Source: Cyclina sinensis (lineage: Eukaryota > Mollusca > Bivalvia > Venerida > Veneridae). Taken from it: DNA of 64,000 nt. Within the stretch, counting starts at the first letter, position 1. Each line of letters starts with the position of its first letter. Where the stretch lies: contig JAAONU010000009.1 in NCBI GenBank assembly GCA_012932295.1, positions 9,217,535-9,281,534 of the forward strand, read 5' to 3'. Below the pieces are notes generated by a model. That model was not told the origin of the DNA and searched no databases. It saw nothing but the letters and a program-made list of their open reading frames with translations. A program made the translations under genes and the position numbers. This document shows, in pieces, positions 54,201 through 60,200 of this stretch.

Positions 54201-57200
54201 CAATTAATGGACCTGTCCAAATTGAAAGGTGGACAAGTTCATTTTAGATATTTAGCATGTTAAGGGTTAAGAAATGATTAGTGAAAAATGACTGCTTGCC
54301 AACATTGGTTTCTCTGTAGATTCAAAAATTCCATTTTGATAAGGAGGAATATATTTCTGATATTATTGGCTTGTCTGTTTTCAGAGTAAACAAGAAAAAT
54401 TCAAATGGACTTGAGTCCATTTGAGTGTACGGTTTACTGTATTTTCAAGGAATCTTAAGCTACAGCACTCTATTTTGTTTGCTAATAAAAAGAAATTTAA
54501 TATATATCTTTAAATTGAAGACCTGTCTGTTCAGACAAATTGTAACTAAGGTAATGCCCATTTTTTGAAAAACAACAATAACATATTTGTTCAACCTTTT
54601 ATTCCATATATCTCTTGATGTTTATGGTGATAATTATGATACTGGAACAGAGTTTGTTTTGTTAAGTAACAAAATAACATGAATTTCATGGAATAACATG
54701 CTTGAACAGAATAACAAACGTGCTTGAATAGAATAACAAATATATACTTGTAATATCAATTATGATAATAAACTATGACCATGCTTTGATTACTTTGATA
54801 TAATTCAACATATTAAAGACCAGGTGAGGAACAGTCACTGTCGTAGCAAAGTACCACCAGGGAACCAGACAGAATTTTTAACTTTAGATGTATTTTTTCT
54901 TAGTGAGCCGAATTCATTATTTAAAAACATTAAACATAAACATTGTATCATTTTACATCATTTGAAAGCTCTTTAAATTCATATTTTGAAAATATAAGCA
55001 GATTTTGAATTTTTGCTTTTAAAAAAGAAAACTAAATTAATTTATACCTGTCTAGCAGCTTAGCTGCACTAAGTTTAACCATTTACAAACAAGAAAGTGA
55101 ACAGTTTTGAAAATCATTTTTATATATGTAAAATATGAGTTTAAAGACCTTTTAAATGATATAAAATATTGAATTGTGAAGAAAAATGACTGTAACTGTA
55201 ATTACAAAATTACTATGTTTTGCATTTTTATCAACCGCCATATTTTTGCCAGCCTTCAAAAAGTTACCTGTATCTCTTATCAGTTACTTGTTACTATTAA
55301 TAGATTTCAAAACAATAACATTCAATGTTCCTACACAATATTACCAGACAGTCACGTGATTCTGTCCGTAATTCTGTCCGAGGATTTCCGGAATAACACA
55401 ACTTCGCAAATTGATTCAACAGGTAGTACATCGTAAAAATACGTAATGCTTCAGCAATAATTGGATCTTCTAACAGCCAATCAAAACATAGCATTACATA
55501 ATATCGGATAACACTAACCCCGCTCCAATTGTACATATAGGAATATAATACTGGCAATTTTCCGTACAGAAAATTGAGCTATATTGTGATCACTGGGTCA
55601 TCCTGGTTGTGCAAAAACTTTAATGTAGCTGATAACTCATAAAACATAAGGCTTAGGGTTTAGATAGTTTGTGTATAGTTGACTTCTACCAAGTTGGTTC
55701 AGATCATGACCTCAGGGTCAATATTGGCCACTTGACTTTACATATAGTTATTTAGAAAAAAGTTTAAAAATCTTCTTCTTTAAAACCAATTGACACAGAG
55801 ATTTGTAATTTGATATGAGACATTTGCTAGTAGACCTCTACAAGATTGTTCCATAATTATGTCCCTGGGATCAAAATTAGCTCCACCCCAGGTGTCACTT
55901 GGTTTTGCATAGGCATATTTAGGAAAAAACTTCTTATAGGAAAGCACAAAGCCCCCCCACCCCACCAACCCCCCATTTTTTTTTTGAATATTTAAGCTTT
56001 AAAAATAATATAAAACTGCTGTTTGAGCAGCTTGCCATGGCATTGAATGTGTTTAAATACTGTACTTTAAACTGGTTCTTCACCAAAACAGTATATACAC
56101 ATTACTGATTCTTTTTGGAGTTATTGTAAGGTACTGTGCAATGCCTTGTAATGGTGTCCAACACTGTTTGAAGCATAACATGTTTAAATATTAGATATGA
56201 AAGTAGACAAGACAGGATCTATAACTCTTAGTTATCAATTACCTCCCTTTTATGCTTACTTGTGTGGAGTACAGCAAAACTCGAGAAACTGATTCTGAAG
56301 CAATTTCTATAGAACAGCCTACTGAAACATAATTTTTTATTGTTTGTTTTTTCAAAGTCATTTGGAAGTTTTTTCAAAGTTATTTGGAAGTCTAGGAAAA
56401 GTTGACTCACACATTAAAAGTAAAAATATATAGCACATGCAATTATTGTTTATGTTTTTATGACAGGCTTGATCTTACTACAGTGTTTTTCCTTAAACAT
56501 GATAAAACAAACATTATCCTACACTGATTTATAGCAGCTTGTACATGATATATGAATTTGTTGCACATACTTGTCACAGTAAACATTTAGAGGCATGTCT
56601 TCATTGAATGTCAGAAAGTACTTGATAGTGAAACCATACACATGTAATTTTTATGGAATTATTGAAAAGTCTAAGGTAATTAATTAAACACTTTTTTTCA
56701 GTTTTAAGAAAATTCATATTTTGCTAAAAGTGAAAAATTCTGTTCAAATGAGCACATTTTGCAAAATTGATGAAGAATTTTTAAAAAGGTTAGATGTAAG
56801 TATTTTTCTATTTGTAAAGTGATTAATGCATTACAAAATACCAAGAAAAACTTGGATGTTTTTAAAGCGCACAATTATTTGTGACAGAACTATCAAAATT
56901 CACTGTTTAGATGGTCAAGATACACTGTTTAGACTGTCAAGATTTACTGTTTAGACTGTCAAGATTTACTGTTTAGACTGTCAAGATTTACTGTTTAGAC
57001 TGTCAAGATTTACTGTTTAGACTGTCAAGCTTCACTGGGTAGACTGTCAAGCTTCACTGGGTAGACTGTCAAGCTTCACTGGGTAGACTGTGAAGATTTA
57101 CCATTTAGACTCTAAAGACTTGCTGTTAAGATTGTCAAGATTCACTTGTTTAACTGTCAAGACTTTACTGTTTAGACTGTCAAGACTCACTGTTTAGACT

Positions 57201-60200
57201 GTCAAGATTCACTGGTTAGACTGTCAAGAATCACTGGTTTAACTGTCAAGATTTACTATTTAGACTGTCAAGATTCCATGTTTAGACTGTCAAGATTCCA
57301 TGTTTAGACTGTCAAGATTCACTGATTAGACTGTCAAGATTCACTGTTACGATTATGTCAGTCAGCTCCTTTTATGGCAAACTTAAATGTTTTTCTTTAT
57401 AAAGCTTTTCTGGAAGAAGGTTGCATTGATTACAGAATGTAAATCAGTTGTGATACTGCAGTTTCTTTTCTTCTCCTCTGATTTATTTTATGATGTGATA
57501 TTTACAGCCTTACCTTGTATATTTCAGCAAACACCCATTCGACAGTAAAGCGCCATCACTCAGCTGGTGATATGTTAGATGACACCCAGTACAATGGGAC
57601 AGATGATCGAAGGTCTAGGTCGACCCAGGTCAGAGGGTCACAGATATCTCTCGACATTTGCTCAGAAAAGGGCTTCCAGTTATGGGGTAGGCATATTTCA
57701 AGAACATTCTTTCTAGGCAATCTTTAATATTGAAGGAATAATATCTCCATACTCATGATTGAGTTCCTTACTGAAACATCCATATCATTAAAGTACTGAA
57801 AAGGGTCATTGGTTGAGCCACAACCCTGATAAAGTACAATTTCTATTGAAAAATATTTCAAATGCTGTTGCAGTTTCAGATTGAGTTACTTACTTCATTT
57901 AGACTGGTAACAATCATTTGGGAGACAGGGATGTACATAAACATATGTAGGAAAGACTTTAGGTATTTGTAACCCATAGGTATCTATTTTCTTTTCTACT
58001 AGAGTAGAGGATTCATTTATCATGTTTTTGTTTGTCAAAATCTGTCCTTTAGGCTCAGTATTTTTCTGAGTGTTGTAATTGTATTCAACCATTCGTCACT
58101 TAAAGCAAGCTTTTTCCTGTCCTTTTACGTAAAACTGATAATCTTCTTATAGGGAAACGGACCATTTGGGAGGGCAGATTCATATCAGAAGTTAGAGCAG
58201 CTCGGAGAAGGATCATATGCAACTGTATATAAAGGAATCAGTAGGTAAGTAGCAGATGTGGTCCAGTGGTATCGCGCTGGACTGGTAAACCAGGGGTCCC
58301 GAGTTCGATACCCCGCTCCTCCACTAACGTTACTAATAGTTTTTCAGATGAGATGTTAAACCAAGGTCCCATGTATCAGTGCTATATACTGAGCATGCAA
58401 AACAACCAGGGGTGTCTCTGGAATGGGATACTTTCTGTATCTTGCACTACCCCCACAAAAAAATAACTAATCTCTTCAGGAGGCGTCGGTCACATGGGCA
58501 ACCAGTACCGATGATAAGCTCAAATAGATAGATAGTAGCCTCCTGATGTCCATGTACTATGTACCAAACTTGAGGTTAGTAGCCTCCTGGTGTCCATGTA
58601 CTATGTACCAAACTTGAGGTTAGTAGCCTCCTGGTGTCCATGTACTATGTACCAAACTTGAGGTTAGTAGCCTCCTGATGTCCATGTACTATGTACCAAA
58701 CTTGAGGTTAGTAGCCTCCTGGTGTCCATGTACTATGTACCAAACTTGAGGTTAGTAGCCTCCTGGTGTCCATATGTACCTGACCTTAGGTAAGTACTCT
58801 CCTAGTGTCTGTGTATTGTGTACCAGGCACTAGGAAAGAAGCCTCCTGGTGTCCATATGTACCTGACCTTAGGTAAGTACTCTCCTAGTGTTTGTGTATT
58901 GTGTACCAGACACTAGGAAAGAAGCCTCCTGGTGTCCATATGTACCTGACCTTAGGTAAGTACTCTCCTAGTGTTTGTGTATTGTGTACCAGACACTAGG
59001 AAAGAAGCCTCCTGGTGTCCATATGTACCTGACCTTAGGTAAGTACTCTCCTAGTGTTTGTGTATTGTGTACCAGACACTAAGAAAGAAGCCTCCTGGTG
59101 TCCATATGTACCTGACCTTAGGTAAGTACTCTCCTAGTGTCTGTGTATTGTGTACCAGACACTAGGAAAGAAGCCTCCTGGTGTCCATATGTACCTGACC
59201 TTAGGTAAGTACTCTCCTAGTGTCTGTGTATTGTGTACCAGACACTAGGAAAGAAGCTTCTGTGTCCATATGTACCTGACCTTAGGTAAGTACTCTCCTA
59301 GTGTTTGTGTATTGTGTACCAGACACTAGGAAAGAAGCCTCCTGGTGTCCATATGTACCTGACCTTAGGTAAGTACTCTCCTAGTGTCTGTGTATTGTGT
59401 ACCAGACACTAGGAAAGAAGCCTCCTTGTGTCCATGTACTATAGTAGGAAAGATGCCTCCTGGAATCTGTGCACTAAGTACCTGACAGTAAATAAGTTAC
59501 CTGTTGGGGTCTTTGCATCAAGTATCTGATAGTTGGTAAGTAGCGTGCTGGTGTCAATGCACAAAGTCCCTGACAGTAGGTAAGTACCAAGTCCCTGACA
59601 CTAGGTAAGTACCAAGTCCCAGACAGTAGCTAAGTAGCTAGCTGGTTTCCGTGCACCAAGTACCTGATAGTAGGTGAGTAGCCTACTGGTGGCCGTGCAC
59701 CAAGTACATGAAACATTACCATCACTACAGTGGTTGTTTAGTTGATTTTGCTTTTGTTAAGACTTAGGCTTAAAAATTAATGAACATTCTGTTGTAAATT
59801 TAGATTAGTAGATTTGATCACTGAATCAAAGAACAATTCACACTGAAGTAATTCCAGTTCCTTAGACACAGCCTTAAATACTAGAGTTGTTGATCTGTGC
59901 CTTGTTCAGTCCAGCCTTATTCTAACTATGTGTTCAAGTTGTGAAGGTTCTCAGGTTCAGACCACTAAATACCAGACAGATGTCATTCATGAAGCTACTT
60001 GTGACTATGTAGTCAAAAAATCTTTTAGCATTAAACCTAAAATTACCAGGCACACCAAGTATTTAAAATACAGCAGCTGTATCAGTGTTGTTGGCAACTT
60101 GTGTATAAGGGGAGTTGTTGCTTATTCCAGCAGTTGAATGCAGAAAATGTAAATAATTAGAAGGGGGATAGTAAAAGGACAAGTATTGACATTTATTGTA

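Noticed and set aside
57687..58152. Exon 5 extended to the GTAGGC donor as the main form
   Set aside because: It leaves one base that shifts exon 6 out of the kinase frame; kept as an alternative only.
58257..58325. A functional tRNA-Thr gene
   Set aside because: The anticodon arm is plausible, but the acceptor arm is weak and the sequence continues into a SINE body with a GATA tail.
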